In this document: one piece after another, positions 25,168 to 36,216 of the stretch
How the letters are laid out: the number at the start of each line of letters is the position of its first letter
How positions within the stretch are numbered: the first letter of the stretch is position 1
The notes under the pieces: generated by a model
Seen by the model: the letters and a program-made list of their open reading frames with translations, nothing else
Told to the model about the DNA's origin: nothing
Databases searched by the model: none
Made by a program: the position numbers and the translations under genes
From: Aquabacterium parvum
GTDB lineage: Bacteria; Pseudomonadota; Gammaproteobacteria; Burkholderiales; Burkholderiaceae_C
Length of the DNA stretch: 47,941 nucleotides
Direction of reading: 5' to 3'
NCBI RefSeq assembly: GCF_001447195.1
Contig: NZ_LFRI01000247.1
Coordinates: 1-47,941, forward strand

Positions 25168-26421
25168 ATGTATCAGCACATCAAGGTGCCCGAAGGTGGG
25201 CAGAAGATCACGGTCAACCCGGACTTCTCGCTCAACGTCCCGAACAACCCCATCATTCCCTACATCGAAGGGGATGGCACTGGTTTCGACATCACGCCCG
25301 TGATGATCAAGGTGGTCGATGCGGCTGTGGCCAAGTCGTATGGTGGTCAGCGCAAGATCCACTGGATGGAAATCTACGCCGGTGAGAAGTCCACCCGCGT
25401 GTACGGCCCCGATGTCTGGCTGCCCGAAGAGACGCTGACGGTCCTCAAGGACTACGTCGTGTCCATCAAGGGCCCGCTGACCACTCCCGTTGGCGGCGGC
25501 ATCCGCTCGCTGAACGTGGCCCTGCGTCAGGAACTCGACCTCTACGTCTGCCTGCGCCCCGTGACCTATTTCAAGGGCGTGCCTTCCCCCGTGAAGGAGC
25601 CCGAAAAGATCGACATGGTGATCTTCCGCGAGAACTCGGAAGACATCTACGCCGGCATCGAATTCGAAGCCCAGAGCGACAAGGCCAAGAAGCTGATCAA
25701 CTTCCTGCAGACCGAATTCGGCGTCAAGAAGATCCGCTTCCCCGAGACCTCCGGCATCGGCATCAAGCCCGTGTCCAAGGAGGGCACCGAGCGCCTGGTG
25801 CGCAAGGCCCTGCAGTACGCCATCGACAATGACAAGCCGAGCGTGACCATCGTCCACAAGGGCAACATCATGAAGTACACCGAAGGTGGCTTCCGTGACT
25901 GGTCGTACGCCTTGGCCCAGAAGGAATTCGGCGCCGAGCTGATCGACGGCGGCCCATGGTGCAAGTTCAAGAACCCCAAGACGGGCAAGGACATCATCGT
26001 CAAGGACGCCATCGCCGACGCCTTCCTGCAGCAGATCCTGCTGCGCCCGGCCGAGTACAGCGTGATCGCCACGCTGAACCTCAACGGCGACTACATCTCT
26101 GACGCGCTGGCCGCTCAGGTCGGTGGCATCGGCATCGCCCCCGGTGCCAACCTGTCGGACAGCGTGGCCATGTTCGAAGCCACCCACGGCACGGCGCCGA
26201 AGTACGCTGGCAAGGACTACGTGAACCCCGGTTCCGAAATCCTGTCGGCCGAAATGATGCTGCGCCACATGGGCTGGACCGAAGCGGCTGACTTGGTCAT
26301 CACCGCGATGAACAAGGCCATCCAGAGCAAGAAGGTCACCTATGACTTCGCTCGCCTGATGGACGGCGCCACCCAGGTGTCGTGCTCGGGCTTTGGTCAG
26401 GTGATGATCGACCAGATGTGA
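25168..26421 (+). CDS. icd: NADP-dependent isocitrate dehydrogenase
   Basis: A 417-residue enzyme starting [16 protein letters not shown] at 25168 with a GGAG site; the longer upstream frame is not used. It converts isocitrate to 2-oxoglutarate in the TCA cycle. The substrate loop [22 protein letters not shown] contains S114, equal to E. coli Ser113, which IDH kinase AceK phosphorylates. The NADP site shows [20 protein letters not shown] -10-like TAGAAT (25094-25099) lies upstream. A strong hairpin terminator follows. Confidence 0.97.
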   Translation: MYQHIKVPEGGQKITVNPDFSLNVPNNPIIPYIEGDGTGFDITPVMIKVVDAAVAKSYGGQRKIHWMEIYAGEKSTRVYGPDVWLPEETLTVLKDYVVSIKGPLTTPVGGGIRSLNVALRQELDLYVCLRPVTYFKGVPSPVKEPEKIDMVIFRENSEDIYAGIEFEAQSDKAKKLINFLQTEFGVKKIRFPETSGIGIKPVSKEGTERLVRKALQYAIDNDKPSVTIVHKGNIMKYTEGGFRDWSYALAQKEFGAELIDGGPWCKFKNPKTGKDIIVKDAIADAFLQQILLRPAEYSVIATLNLNGDYISDALAAQVGGIGIAPGANLSDSVAMFEATHGTAPKYAGKDYVNPGSEILSAEMMLRHMGWTEAADLVITAMNKAIQSKKVTYDFARLMDGATQVSCSGFGQVMIDQM

Positions 26422-26454
26422 TCAGTAAGCGGCGGCCGATGATCGGTCGCGCCC

Positions 26455-26490
26455 ATGAAAACGGCCCGCCTGATGGCGGGCCGTTTTCAT
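26455..26490. terminator. Strong bidirectional terminator of icd and csp
   Basis: A perfect 16-bp stem, ATGAAAACGGCCCGCC (26455-26470) and its complement (26475-26490), with loop TGAT. It has an A-tract on one arm and TTTT on the other, so it can stop both the icd transcript and the convergent cold-shock gene. Confidence 0.9.
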
Positions 26491-26585
26491 TCACTGGCAG
26501 CTTCCTTTTCCAAGGAGGCCGAACCCGGGGCTGTGGGCGTGAGGCGATCCTGCGACGCCCCAAGGTCTCCAGGGCAGTCCAGTGT

Positions 26586-26873
26586 TCAGTGGGGCAGGCT
26601 GTGCCCGGCTGAAGACTGCTCCAGAAAATGCAGATCGCCGATGGCGTCAGCGACCAGCTCACCGCTTTGCGGCAAGGGCTGGATGTTCTGAGCGAGCATG
26701 CCTTTGGGGCCCGCGACCAGCTCATAGCTGACCTTGGAGCCTTGTTTCAAGGTGCGAAATCCGTCCATCTGGATGGCGGAAAAATGAGCGAAAACGTCAC
26801 CGCCGCCCTGATCGGGTTCGATGAATCCGAAACCTTTTGCGTCGTTGAACCATTTGACAGTGCCGGTGGCCAT
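26586..26873 (-). CDS. Cold-shock domain protein with C-terminal tail
   Basis: A 95-residue protein starting [18 protein letters not shown] at 26873 with a GGAGGG site. The cold-shock domain has RNP1 KGFGFIEP (13-20) and RNP2-like DVFAHFSAI (26-34), and ends near AQNIQP (61-66). A further 29 residues ([26 protein letters not shown]) follow, while typical CspA-type proteins stop at about 67-70. The tail may come from loss of a stop codon. It binds single-stranded RNA or DNA as an RNA chaperone. A good promoter lies upstream. Confidence 0.93.
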   Translation of the reverse strand: MATGTVKWFNDAKGFGFIEPDQGGGDVFAHFSAIQMDGFRTLKQGSKVSYELVAGPKGMLAQNIQPLPQSGELVADAIGDLHFLEQSSAGHSLPH

Positions 26874-26901
26874 GCTGTCCCTCCAAGTTAGTTTGTGACG
26901 A

Positions 26902-26930
26902 TTTTCACGTTGTGCGCTCGGCGCTGTCAA
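26902..26930 (-). promoter_or_regulatory. Sigma-70 promoter of the cold-shock gene
   Basis: On the minus strand TTGACA (26930-26925), a perfect -35, is followed after 17 bases by TGAAAA (26907-26902). It gives a short leader of roughly 25 bases before ATG 26873, unlike the long cold-box leaders of E. coli cspA. Confidence 0.75.
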
Positions 26931-27182
26931 GCGCAGAAATGCCCGGTATTGAATCGAGTCGCCCATATTTGACCGACTTGAGGCGAGGTCTGGCGAGGGC
27001 TCCGGTGAGCTTGTGACAGACTGTCGCGATCTGTCATAGGAGGGGGTTCCCGGTCAGGCGGCGGTTTGTGTCGATTGAAACAATTGCAAGCGCGCCTGGA
27101 TGGGTGTGGTGCTCGCGAGAAAAGTGCGGTCTCAGCCGTGAATTTCCTGACCTTGAACCGGGGTAGGAGACCCCAAGATGAC
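26931..27182. other. Non-coding gap between csp and clpS
   Basis: No convincing gene. It holds an inverted repeat TGACAGA-N9-TCTGTCA (27014-27020 and 27030-27036) and an AGGAGG run (27039-27044) with no start codon at a proper distance. The palindrome could be an operator for either flanking gene. Confidence 0.5.
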
Positions 27183-27212
27183 ATGGCATGAGCAAGACGC
27201 CTCCTCTAGAAT
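27183..27212 (+). promoter_or_regulatory. Putative clpS promoter; leaderless start possible
   Basis: A -10 TAGAAT (27207-27212) with a weak -35 ATGGCA 18 bases upstream. Transcription would begin near 27219, which is the A of the clpS ATG, so the mRNA could have almost no leader. There is also no good ribosome site before that ATG. Confidence 0.45.
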
Positions 27213-27218
27213 GGATTC

Positions 27219-27572
27219 ATGACATTGAGGTTGAATCCACAACTGGCCACCGGGCCGCAAGGACCTGCCGAAGACGGGCAGGGGTCGGTTGTCGCCGAGA
27301 AACAGGCGTTGGCCCTCGAGCCTCCGCGCCTGTACCAGGTCGTCATGCTCAACGACGATTTCACGCCCATGGAGTTCGTGGTGTTCGTGCTTCAGGAGCA
27401 CTTTCACCATGACATCGACGCGGCCACGCAAATCATGCTGAAAATCCACCACGAAGGCCGTGGTGTGTGCGGCGTCTTCACGAAGGACGTCGCGGCCACG
27501 AAGGTCGAACTTGTTCTTGCCGCCGCCCGCCAGGCCGGGCATCCCCTGCAGTGCATCCTGGAGACCGCATGA
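27219..27572 (+). CDS. clpS: ClpS adaptor of the ClpAP protease
   Basis: A 117-residue adaptor. The N-terminal tail (1-36) is followed by the ClpS fold: [25 protein letters not shown] and [21 protein letters not shown], which hold the acidic and histidine residues that bind N-end-rule residues. It delivers proteins with large hydrophobic N-termini to ClpA. Its stop overlaps the clpA start (ATGA at 27569). The start codon is not fully certain, because there is no clear ribosome site. Confidence 0.95.
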   Translation: MTLRLNPQLATGPQGPAEDGQGSVVAEKQALALEPPRLYQVVMLNDDFTPMEFVVFVLQEHFHHDIDAATQIMLKIHHEGRGVCGVFTKDVAATKVELVLAAARQAGHPLQCILETA

Positions 27573-29887
27573 TTGCGCAAGAGTTGGAAGTGAGTCTGCA
27601 CATGGCCTTCGTCGAGGCCCGACAGCAACGCCACGAGTTCATCACCGTGGAACACCTGCTGTTGGCGCTGATCGACAACCCCTCTGCTTCCGAGGTGTTG
27701 AAGGCCTGCGCCGCGAACCTGGATGAGCTCCGCAAGAACCTCGACCAGTTCGTTCGCGACAACACGCCCACGGTTGGTGGCACCGACGAGGTCGACACGC
27801 AACCCACGCTGGGCTTTCAGCGCGTCATCCAGCGGGCGATCATGCACGTGCAATCTTCCGGCAGCGGCAAGAAGGAAGTCACCGGTGCGAACGTGCTGGT
27901 GGCGATCTTCGGCGAAAAGGATTCTCACGCCGTGTATTACCTGCACCAGCAGGGCGTCACGCGCTTGGACGTGGTGAACTTCATTGCTCACGGCATCCGC
28001 AAGGCCGACCCGCCGGAGGCTGCCAAGCAGGCGTCCGAGCAAAGTCCTGCCGAGGCCGAAAAGGAAGAGGCCGAAGGCAAAGCCTCGCCCTTGGAGCAGT
28101 ACACCCAAAACCTCAACCAGATGGCCCGCGACGGCAAGATCGACCCGCTCATCGGTCGTGACACCGAGGTCGAGCGCGTGATCCAGGTGCTGTGCCGCCG
28201 CCGCAAGAACAACCCGCTGCTGGTGGGTGAAGCGGGCGTGGGCAAGACCGCCATCGCCGAGGGCCTGGCCTGGCGCATCACGCAAAACGATGTGCCCGAT
28301 GTGCTGGCCGATGCCGAGGTCTATGCCCTGGACATGGGGGCTCTGCTGGCAGGCACCAAGTACCGCGGTGACTTCGAGCAGCGCCTCAAGGCCGTCATCA
28401 AGCAGCTCAAGGAGCAGCCGGGTGCCGTGCTGTTCATTGACGAAATCCACACCTTGATTGGCGCTGGCGCGGCTTCGGGCGGCACGCTGGATGCCTCCAA
28501 CTTGCTCAAGCCCGCACTGAGCTCTGGCCAGCTCAAGTGCATCGGCGCGACCACGTTCACCGAGTACCGCGGCATCTTCGAGAAGGACGCGGCGCTGTCG
28601 CGGCGTTTCCAGAAGGTCGAGGTGGCCGAGCCTTCGGTCGAGCAGACCATCGAGATCCTCAAGGGTTTGAAGTCGCGCTTCGAAGAGCACCACAGCGTGA
28701 AGTACGCGCTGGGTGCCTTGCAGGCCGCGGCCGAGCTGTCGGCCAAGTTCATCAACGACCGTCACCTGCCGGACAAGGCCATCGACGTGATCGATGAAGC
28801 CGGTGCCGCGCAGCGCATCCTGCCCAAGAGCAAGCAGAAGAAGACCATCACGCGGGCCGAGGTCGAAGAGATCGTGGCCAAGATCGCGCGCGTGCCTTCG
28901 ACCAGCGTGTCCAACGACGACCGCAGCAAGCTCAAGACGCTGGACCGCGACCTCAAGAGCGTGGTGTTCGGCCAGGACAACGCCATCGACGCCCTGGCTG
29001 CGGCCATCAAGATGGCTCGCTCGGGCCTGGGCAAGCCGGACAAGCCGATCGGCTCCTTCCTGTTCAGCGGGCCCACCGGTGTTGGCAAGACGGAAGTCGC
29101 CAAGCAACTGGCCTACATCCTGGGCATCGAGCTGATCCGCTTCGACATGTCCGAGTACATGGAGCGCCATGCGGTCAGCCGACTGATCGGTGCGCCCCCG
29201 GGCTACGTGGGCTTTGACCAGGGTGGTCTGCTGACCGAGGCCGTGAGCAAGAAGCCGCATTGCGTGCTGCTGCTTGACGAAATCGAAAAGGCCCACCCGG
29301 ACGTCTTCAACATCCTGCTGCAGGTCATGGACCACGGCACGTTGACGGACAACAACGGTCGCAAGGCCGACTTCCGCAACGTGCTGATCATCATGACGAC
29401 CAACGCAGGCGCCGAGACGCTGCAGAAGTCGACCATCGGTTTCACCAACCCGCGCGAGCTGGGCGACGAGATGGCCGACATCAAGCGCATGTTCACGCCC
29501 GAGTTCCGCAACCGCCTGGACGCCATCGTCGGCTTCAAGCCGCTGGACGAGGAAGTCATCCTGCGCGTGGTCGACAAGTTCCTGCTGCAGCTCGAAAGCC
29601 AGTTGGCCGAGAAGAAGGTCGAGGTCACCTTCACCGATGCGCTGCGTCGTCACCTGGCCAAGCGCGGCTTCGATCCGCTCATGGGTGCCCGCCCGATGCA
29701 GCGCCTGATTCAGGACACGATCCGCAAGGCGCTGGCCGACGAGTTGCTGTTCGGTGGCTTGGTCGACGGTGGCCGCCTGACGGTGGACATCGTGGACAAC
29801 GACAAGGGCGAGCCTGAGGTGAAGCTGGACATCCAGCCGAACAAGAAGAGCGATCGCACCAAGCCCGAGGCAGCCACGGCCGAGTGA
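27569..29887 (+). CDS. clpA: ClpA ATPase subunit of ClpAP
   Basis: A 772-residue AAA+ unfoldase. The N-domain (1-150) starts [34 protein letters not shown]. Two ATPase modules follow, with Walker A GEAGVGKT and GPTGVGKT, Walker B LFIDEIH and [12 protein letters not shown], and the C-terminal D2 small domain. The IGF-type loop that docks ClpP is present in [12 protein letters not shown]. It is translationally coupled to clpS by the ATGA overlap and ends at a hairpin terminator. Confidence 0.98.
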   Translation: MIAQELEVSLHMAFVEARQQRHEFITVEHLLLALIDNPSASEVLKACAANLDELRKNLDQFVRDNTPTVGGTDEVDTQPTLGFQRVIQRAIMHVQSSGSGKKEVTGANVLVAIFGEKDSHAVYYLHQQGVTRLDVVNFIAHGIRKADPPEAAKQASEQSPAEAEKEEAEGKASPLEQYTQNLNQMARDGKIDPLIGRDTEVERVIQVLCRRRKNNPLLVGEAGVGKTAIAEGLAWRITQNDVPDVLADAEVYALDMGALLAGTKYRGDFEQRLKAVIKQLKEQPGAVLFIDEIHTLIGAGAASGGTLDASNLLKPALSSGQLKCIGATTFTEYRGIFEKDAALSRRFQKVEVAEPSVEQTIEILKGLKSRFEEHHSVKYALGALQAAAELSAKFINDRHLPDKAIDVIDEAGAAQRILPKSKQKKTITRAEVEEIVAKIARVPSTSVSNDDRSKLKTLDRDLKSVVFGQDNAIDALAAAIKMARSGLGKPDKPIGSFLFSGPTGVGKTEVAKQLAYILGIELIRFDMSEYMERHAVSRLIGAPPGYVGFDQGGLLTEAVSKKPHCVLLLDEIEKAHPDVFNILLQVMDHGTLTDNNGRKADFRNVLIIMTTNAGAETLQKSTIGFTNPRELGDEMADIKRMFTPEFRNRLDAIVGFKPLDEEVILRVVDKFLLQLESQLAEKKVEVTFTDALRRHLAKRGFDPLMGARPMQRLIQDTIRKALADELLFGGLVDGGRLTVDIVDNDKGEPEVKLDIQPNKKSDRTKPEAATAE

Positions 29888-29934
29888 GGCATTCGGCGCG
29901 GGCCCTGTTGATCAGGTCGCCAGCCGGGCACAAG

Positions 29935-29962
29935 AAAAGGGCCTGCAGACGCAGGCCCTTTT
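29935..29962. terminator. Bidirectional terminator between clpA and lpxH
   Basis: A 12-bp stem AAAAGGGCCTGC (29935-29946) and GCAGGCCCTTTT (29951-29962), loop AGAC, followed by a T. It serves clpA and, in reverse, the convergent envelope operon that ends with lpxH. Confidence 0.9.
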
Positions 29963-30031
29963 TGCTTGGGCGTGGCCTGCGCTCGAGGTCGCTCTAGGCC
30001 TTGTTGGCGCAGGTCTCGTTGGCCGTTGGTG

Positions 30032-30805
30032 TCAGGCCAAAGCGATCCGTTGCAGCCCACTGGCTTGCCAGCGCAGGACTTCAGCTCGCGGGTGCCCATG
30101 GTCAAGGTCCCAGTCGGACAGCACGTGGCGCACGTGGCCCGCGAAAGGCTGGCTCCCGGGGCGGTGCGTGTGGCCGTGGATGAGCATGTCGCAGCCCGAT
30201 GCGTTCAGCCAGGCGGCTGCGCTTGTTTCATCGACATCGGCGTACAAGGCCTGTTCGCTGGCCTGCTGATGGGCTTGGCTGGCAGCTCGCATCTGCCGGG
30301 CCTGTTCCAGCCTCGCCGCCAGCGGGTTGGCCAGGAAGGCTTGTTGCCAGGCGGGCTGGCGCACCTGGGCGCGGAATGCGAGGTACTTGCTGTCGGCCAG
30401 GCAGAGCTCGTCGCCGTGAATCAGCAAGGCGTGCTGGCCGAACGCGTGCAGCATGGTCGGGTCCGGCAAGGGGTGGGCCCCGCAGTCGCGCAGGAAGGCT
30501 TCGCCCAGCAGGAAGTCGCGGTTGCCGACCATGATGCCCAGCCAGCGTTGGCTGGCGAATTCGCGCAGCAAGCCCAGGCAGCGGGCCTCGCAGGGCTCGT
30601 TGCGCATGTCGTCGCCCACCCAGGCTTCGAACAGGTCGCCCAGGATGAACAGGGCGTCTGCGGGGGTCTCGGACAGGAAGCACTCAAGCGCCGCCGTGGT
30701 GTTCGGCAGGCCGTCGTGCAGGTGGATGTCGGAGATGAAATCAATGCACCGCCACGAGGGCGGTGCTTGCAGGGGGTGGGCGCCGGGGAAGGCAGGCTTC
30801 CCCAT
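30032..30805 (-). CDS. lpxH: UDP-2,3-diacylglucosamine diphosphatase
   Basis: A 257-residue metallophosphoesterase starting MGKPAFPGAH at 30805, with GAGG nine bases upstream; a TTG start at 30838 would add 11 residues. Metal sites appear in order: SDIHLHD, ILGDLFEAWVGDD, GNRD, IHGDELC and HGHTHRP. It cuts UDP-diacylglucosamine to lipid X in lipid A synthesis. It begins four bases after the ppiB stop and is the last gene of a minus-strand envelope operon. Confidence 0.95.
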   Translation of the reverse strand: MGKPAFPGAHPLQAPPSWRCIDFISDIHLHDGLPNTTAALECFLSETPADALFILGDLFEAWVGDDMRNEPCEARCLGLLREFASQRWLGIMVGNRDFLLGEAFLRDCGAHPLPDPTMLHAFGQHALLIHGDELCLADSKYLAFRAQVRQPAWQQAFLANPLAARLEQARQMRAASQAHQQASEQALYADVDETSAAAWLNASGCDMLIHGHTHRPGSQPFAGHVRHVLSDWDLDHGHPRAEVLRWQASGLQRIALA

Positions 30806-30809
30806 GGCT

Positions 30810-31310
30810 TCAGACCTCGGTGGCCTGGGTGATGACAACGTCTTCCAGGGGCACGTCGTCGTGGAAGCCCTTGCGGCCGGTCTTGACCTTCTCGATGGCG
30901 TCGATCACCTCGGTGCCGGCCACGACCTTGCCGAAGACGGCGTAGCCCCAGCCCTGCGGCGACTCGGACTTGAAGTTCAGGAAGTCGTTGTTGGTGGCGT
31001 TGATGAAGAACTGGGCCGATGCCGAGTGGGGCGCGCTGGTGCGGGCCATGGCGATGGTGTACTTGTCGTTCTTCAGGCCGTTGTTGGCTTCATTCTGGAT
31101 CTCGCCCTGGGTGGGCTTTTGCTTCAGACCAGGCTCGAAGCCGCCACCCTGGACCATGAAGCCCTTGATGACGCGGTGAAACACGGTGCCGTTGTAGTGG
31201 CCGGCATTGACGTAGTTCAGGAAGTTGGCGACGGTGATGGGCGCCTTGGCTTCATCGAGTTCCAGGCGGATGACGCCGGCGGTGGTCTGCAGTTCAACGG
31301 TCTTGGTCAT
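30810..31310 (-). CDS. ppiB: Cytoplasmic peptidyl-prolyl isomerase (cyclophilin B)
   Basis: A 166-residue cyclophilin without a signal peptide, starting [16 protein letters not shown] at 31310. Active-site blocks [31 protein letters not shown] and [12 protein letters not shown] are intact. It speeds proline isomerisation in the cytoplasm. It starts five bases after the ppiA stop and is about half identical to ppiA by eye, so the pair likely arose by duplication. Confidence 0.95.
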   Translation of the reverse strand: MTKTVELQTTAGVIRLELDEAKAPITVANFLNYVNAGHYNGTVFHRVIKGFMVQGGGFEPGLKQKPTQGEIQNEANNGLKNDKYTIAMARTSAPHSASAQFFINATNNDFLNFKSESPQGWGYAVFGKVVAGTEVIDAIEKVKTGRKGFHDDVPLEDVVITQATEV

Positions 31311-31315
31311 GGTGA

Positions 31316-31873
31316 TCACTTCTCGATGGTGGCTTTGGTGATGACGACGGCTTGCACAGGCACGTCGCCATGGGGAGGTTTGGTGGTGGTGGGCACCTTG
31401 CGGATTTTGTCGACCACGTCCATGCCCTCGACGACCTTGCCGAACACGGCGTAGCCGTTGCCGTCCGGCGAGCGGGCGGCGTCCAGGAAGGCATTGTCCT
31501 TCACGTTGATGAAGAACTGGGCGGTGGCCGAGTCGGGCACGCTGGTGCGGGCCATGGCGACGGTGCCGCGGGTGTTGCTCAGGCCATTGCGGCTCTCCAG
31601 CGGGATGGGCGCGCGCGTGGTTTTTTCCTTCATGTCGGGCGTCATGCCGCCGCCCTGGATCATGAAGCCGTCGATCACGCGGTGAAAGACGGTGCCGTTG
31701 TAGTGGCCAGCCTTGACGTACTCGACGAAGTTGGCGACCGTCTTGGGCGCCTTGGCAGCCTCGAGCTGCAAAACGATGTCGCCTTGATTGGTGCTCAGGC
31801 GAACGTTCTGGGCTTGTGCGCCCAGGGCCAGCAGGGCGGTGGCAGATGCCACCAGCAGTGTGCGAATCGTCAT
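31316..31873 (-). CDS. ppiA: Periplasmic peptidyl-prolyl isomerase (cyclophilin A)
   Basis: A 185-residue cyclophilin with a signal peptide ([22 protein letters not shown]), starting at 31873 with AAGGAG upstream. Active-site blocks [32 protein letters not shown] and [13 protein letters not shown] are present. It acts on exported proteins. Its start overlaps the stop of the L,D-transpeptidase gene by four bases (ATGA), so they are co-translated. Confidence 0.95.
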   Translation of the reverse strand: MTIRTLLVASATALLALGAQAQNVRLSTNQGDIVLQLEAAKAPKTVANFVEYVKAGHYNGTVFHRVIDGFMIQGGGMTPDMKEKTTRAPIPLESRNGLSNTRGTVAMARTSVPDSATAQFFINVKDNAFLDAARSPDGNGYAVFGKVVEGMDVVDKIRKVPTTTKPPHGDVPVQAVVITKATIEK

Positions 31874-33405
31874 CCAATCACTCCTTCGTAGAAGATTTTC
31901 CAGAGGCCGCCTTCCTTGCCCCAGTATTGACGCTTGATGGCGCCGGTTCGTTGACCTTCGGCCACTTCTCCGAAGGTGACCACGAGCACATCGCTCTGGT
32001 CGCGCCAGCCCAGGATGGAGACATCCTTGAGTTGCAACTCGCGACCACGGGTCTGTTGCACGTCGCGCTCGATCATCTGGCGCCATTGGCTCAGGTCTTT
32101 GCCGCCATTCGAGAACTGGGTCGAGTAAAACGCCATGAGACGGTTGATGTCTCCACTGGCGCGCGCAGTGCGCCACCCCTCGAGCAAATTGCCGAGGCTG
32201 CGGCGTTCGGGCTCTTTGACCGCAGGGCTGACCCATTGCAGGCTGCGTGCGATGACCACCGGGGTGTTGCGTGGCTGGACCCGATCGATGATGGATTGCA
32301 GCTCAGGGTTGGCCAGCACCACGCATCCGTCGGTGCTTTGCGGGCTGCGCGCGTAGTTCTCGGTGGGCACACCATGCAGCCAGATGCCGCTGCCGGTGCG
32401 GCCCAGTCGTCGGTCGTACTCGTTGGGGTAGTTCAGGGTGAGGGCCCCCACACCATAGAAGTCGGTCAGCTGGCGGCCTTCGAGTCGGCTGGTGATGAAG
32501 TAAACCCCCAGCGGCGTGCGCTGATCACCTTCGATGCGTTTGTCCGAGCCGAGTTTGCCAATGGAGGCGTAGTGGTCGGCCACCAGCTGAAGGCCCTTGG
32601 GGCCGTTTTCGAACAGGTACAGCCGCGAGCGGCTGGCATCCACCGCGATGGCGTGCCGGGTGGTCGGGGGCAGGGTGATGAACTGCGTGGGCAAGGTGCC
32701 GGGGGGCGGGCGCTCGCGCAGAGCGGCCAAGCGCTTTTCTGCCTCCTGGCGAAGTTGATCGAGGCGCTGGGGGGCCTTGGCCGCGATGTCGCCCGGAGCC
32801 AAGCCCATGCTGGGCAGCGCCCGTGTCTGGGCGAGCAGGAGGTCGCCATAGACCAGTTGGGCCAGCTGGAAGTTGGGCACGTCTCGAACGAGGGCTTCGG
32901 CCTGCTCCAGGGCTTGCCTGCCCTGACCGCTGCCAATCAGGCGGTAGATGTCGAGCAGGCGGGCCTCGGCTGCCAGCCCTGCCGATGAACTCAGCGCGCC
33001 TGATTCTGGTGGCAGGGAGGCGCGGCTGAACTGTGCGCGGTTCGACGCGTTGGCCAATGGCAGGGCCATGGCGCCAGCGGCGACGCCGCCCACCAGCGCG
33101 CTCTGACGGTTGCGCTCGGCGCGTCGATTCGGCGTGCTGGCATCGGCCTGGCGAGACTTGGCTGACTTGCGGTCCTTGAGCTGTCTCGCGTCGGCCTTGC
33201 GTGAATCGAGCTTGCGCTGCGCTGCGCGCTCGCTCGCCTGGTTCTTCTTCAACCGGCTCGAGGCCGCGGCGCGCCCCTTGTCTGACTGGGCCTGAGCCGC
33301 AGGCGCATGCAGGCCCAGCAGGCCGATCGACACAAGCAGGGCGGTCAGCCAGGAAAGGAAAAGGCCGCCCCTGCAGAGGGGCGGTGCGCCAGGATCACGG
33401 GGCAT
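31870..33405 (-). CDS. L,D-transpeptidase (YkuD) with C-terminal Cds6/NTF2-like domain
   Basis: A 511-residue exported protein. The signal peptide ends near PAAQAQ (about 40), followed by a basic, low-complexity stretch (about 42-100) and a TPR-like part. The YkuD domain (about 250-390) has the catalytic block STDGC with upstream HGVP; Cys is the nucleophile. The C-terminal 110 residues resemble the C-terminal domain of its neighbour at 33407-34486. It probably cross-links or trims peptidoglycan in the periplasm. It lies one base after the TPR gene. Confidence 0.9.
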   Translation of the reverse strand: MPRDPGAPPLCRGGLFLSWLTALLVSIGLLGLHAPAAQAQSDKGRAAASSRLKKNQASERAAQRKLDSRKADARQLKDRKSAKSRQADASTPNRRAERNRQSALVGGVAAGAMALPLANASNRAQFSRASLPPESGALSSSAGLAAEARLLDIYRLIGSGQGRQALEQAEALVRDVPNFQLAQLVYGDLLLAQTRALPSMGLAPGDIAAKAPQRLDQLRQEAEKRLAALRERPPPGTLPTQFITLPPTTRHAIAVDASRSRLYLFENGPKGLQLVADHYASIGKLGSDKRIEGDQRTPLGVYFITSRLEGRQLTDFYGVGALTLNYPNEYDRRLGRTGSGIWLHGVPTENYARSPQSTDGCVVLANPELQSIIDRVQPRNTPVVIARSLQWVSPAVKEPERRSLGNLLEGWRTARASGDINRLMAFYSTQFSNGGKDLSQWRQMIERDVQQTRGRELQLKDVSILGWRDQSDVLVVTFGEVAEGQRTGAIKRQYWGKEGGLWKIFYEGVIG

Positions 33406-33406
33406 G

Positions 33407-34486
33407 TCAGGAACCGGTGCTTTCCTTCACGATCACCCAGTTGCCACCATTGCGAACCAGGTCCAGCCGCTTGCCGCTGCCGACGCTGAGGTTGTCGGCC
33501 TTGTACTCCTGGCGGAACTGGGCGGTTGCCTTGTTGCCGTTGACGGAGACCTTCAAGCCGGAGACCTTGACGGAGATGCTGCGCTTGCCGGTGATGCGTT
33601 CGCGACGCTCTTGCTCCCAGGCCTTGCGTGACTTGCCGCCATCGAAGTCTTTTGCGTAGGCGGCAAAGTAGTCGCCCATGTCCTTGCGGCTCCAGGCTTC
33701 GGCCCAGGCGCGCACGGCGGAGGCGACATCGCGCTCAGCTGCGGAATCCTCGGATTCTTGCTTGGACGGGGCGGGAGCTGGCGCAGGTGCCGGCACAGGT
33801 GCGGGGGCCGGCGCCGGTGCGGGCTTGGCAGCTTGAGCGGGCGCTGGTGCCGGAGCCGGCGTCGGGGCAGGTGCCGGAGCCGGTTTGGCCACCGGTGCAG
33901 GTGCTGGCGCGGGTGTCGGTGTGGCGGCTGCCACGGCGATCTGGTTGCGCTCCTTGGGGAACAGGTCGCGGATCATGGCCAGCTTGGGTGCAACGGCCGA
34001 CCGAGTGTCGATTTGCAGCGCCTTGGAATAGGCCTGGCTGGCCAGCTTGGCGTAAACATCACCCAGGTTTTCGTACGCGGTGGCGTAACTGGGGTTGGTG
34101 CGGATCGCCATTTCCAGGGCGTTGCGCGCCTTGTCGTACTGACCTTGCTGCGCGTACAGCACCGCCAGGTTGTTGAAGGGCTCGGGCAGTTCCGGGTAGT
34201 CCTCGGTGAGCTTCGTGAAGGCGGTGATGGCTTCGGGCGCACGACCTGCCTGGGACAGGCTGATGCCTCGCAGGAAGCGCATCATCGGGTCGCGCGGTTT
34301 GGCGGTCAGGAATTGATCGGCCTTTTGCAGGGCTTCGGCGTTCTTGCCGGCGGCCAGCAGCTTCTGCACGTCGGAGACGTCGTCGGCCTGCGCACCCATC
34401 ACCGTCAAAGACAGCGCGGCGGCGGCGATGCAGCGAGCCGCGATGGCGGTCAGGCGGGTTCCGATGTGAAGCACTTCAGTCTGCAT
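33407..34486 (-). CDS. Exported TPR protein with Pro-Ala linker and Cds6/NTF2-like domain
   Basis: A 359-residue protein starting MQTEVLHIGTRL at 34486. It has a signal peptide ending near GAQA, TPR repeats (about 35-165: RFLRGISLSQAGRAPEAITAF, PEPFNNLAVLYAQQGQYDKARNAL, PSYATAYENLGDVYAKLA), then a Pro/Ala linker of roughly 55 residues, and a C-terminal NTF2-like domain (WAEAWSRKDMGDYFAAYAKDF). That last domain is shared with the next gene, an L,D-transpeptidase, whose start is one base from this stop. It may act as its partner in the cell wall; that is inference. No ribosome site is clear. Confidence 0.87.
   Translation of the reverse strand: MQTEVLHIGTRLTAIAARCIAAAALSLTVMGAQADDVSDVQKLLAAGKNAEALQKADQFLTAKPRDPMMRFLRGISLSQAGRAPEAITAFTKLTEDYPELPEPFNNLAVLYAQQGQYDKARNALEMAIRTNPSYATAYENLGDVYAKLASQAYSKALQIDTRSAVAPKLAMIRDLFPKERNQIAVAAATPTPAPAPAPVAKPAPAPAPTPAPAPAPAQAAKPAPAPAPAPVPAPAPAPAPSKQESEDSAAERDVASAVRAWAEAWSRKDMGDYFAAYAKDFDGGKSRKAWEQERRERITGKRSISVKVSGLKVSVNGNKATAQFRQEYKADNLSVGSGKRLDLVRNGGNWVIVKESTGS
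33765..33921 (-). repeat. Low-complexity Pro-Ala codon repeat in the TPR gene
   Basis: DNA made of repeated GCxGGx triplet pairs encodes an alternating Pro-Ala stretch with a few Lys, Thr, Val and Gln. It spaces the TPR and NTF2-like parts. Length may vary between strains through slippage. Confidence 0.85.
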
Positions 34487-34824
34487 GGATGGTGGTGTCA
34501 GAAGAGGTTGTTCGGGCTGGACAGGAACACATGGGACCGCTGGCTCGGGCCATCCACCGTCGCGGCGTGGTCGCTCCCGTGGGCTCCAGCCGTGAAGGAT
34601 AACAGCCACCGTCACATGAAAAGCGGCGGTCTGACCCGCAGTTCGGGCCTTGTTGTGGCCCGGCCGCTATACTCGGCAAATTGTATCTGAGCGTCGCCTC
34701 GGGCCACACCGCGCTCTGCCGGTGGCCGGTGTGCCGCGCAGGCCGTGCCTGCAAGCCTGGCGCCTCCACCTGACCCGCCTCTGGCGTCCCTGCCACGGGG
34801 CCGGTCCTGATCCATTCATTCCCC
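34487..34824. other. Divergent intergenic region before cysS
   Basis: 338 bases with no supported gene. On the plus strand, TATACT (34668-34673) is a good -10 for cysS without a clear -35, which implies a leader of about 145 bases that is GC-rich and foldable. A promoter for the minus-strand TPR operon must also be here, but I cannot place it with confidence. Confidence 0.5.

Positions 34825-36215
<1,391 letters not shown>

Positions 36216-36216
<1 letters not shown>

Noticed and set aside
27188..27412. Alternative frame starting ATGAGCAAGACGCC as a gene before clpS
   Set aside because: It is out of frame with clpS, overlaps most of it and has no recognisable domain.
27404..29653. 749-residue minus-strand frame over clpA
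   Set aside because: Antisense shadow of clpA.
34674..34824. T-box or leader-peptide control of cysS
   Set aside because: No T-box core sequence and no Cys-rich short frame after the likely transcript start; T-boxes are also not expected in this group.
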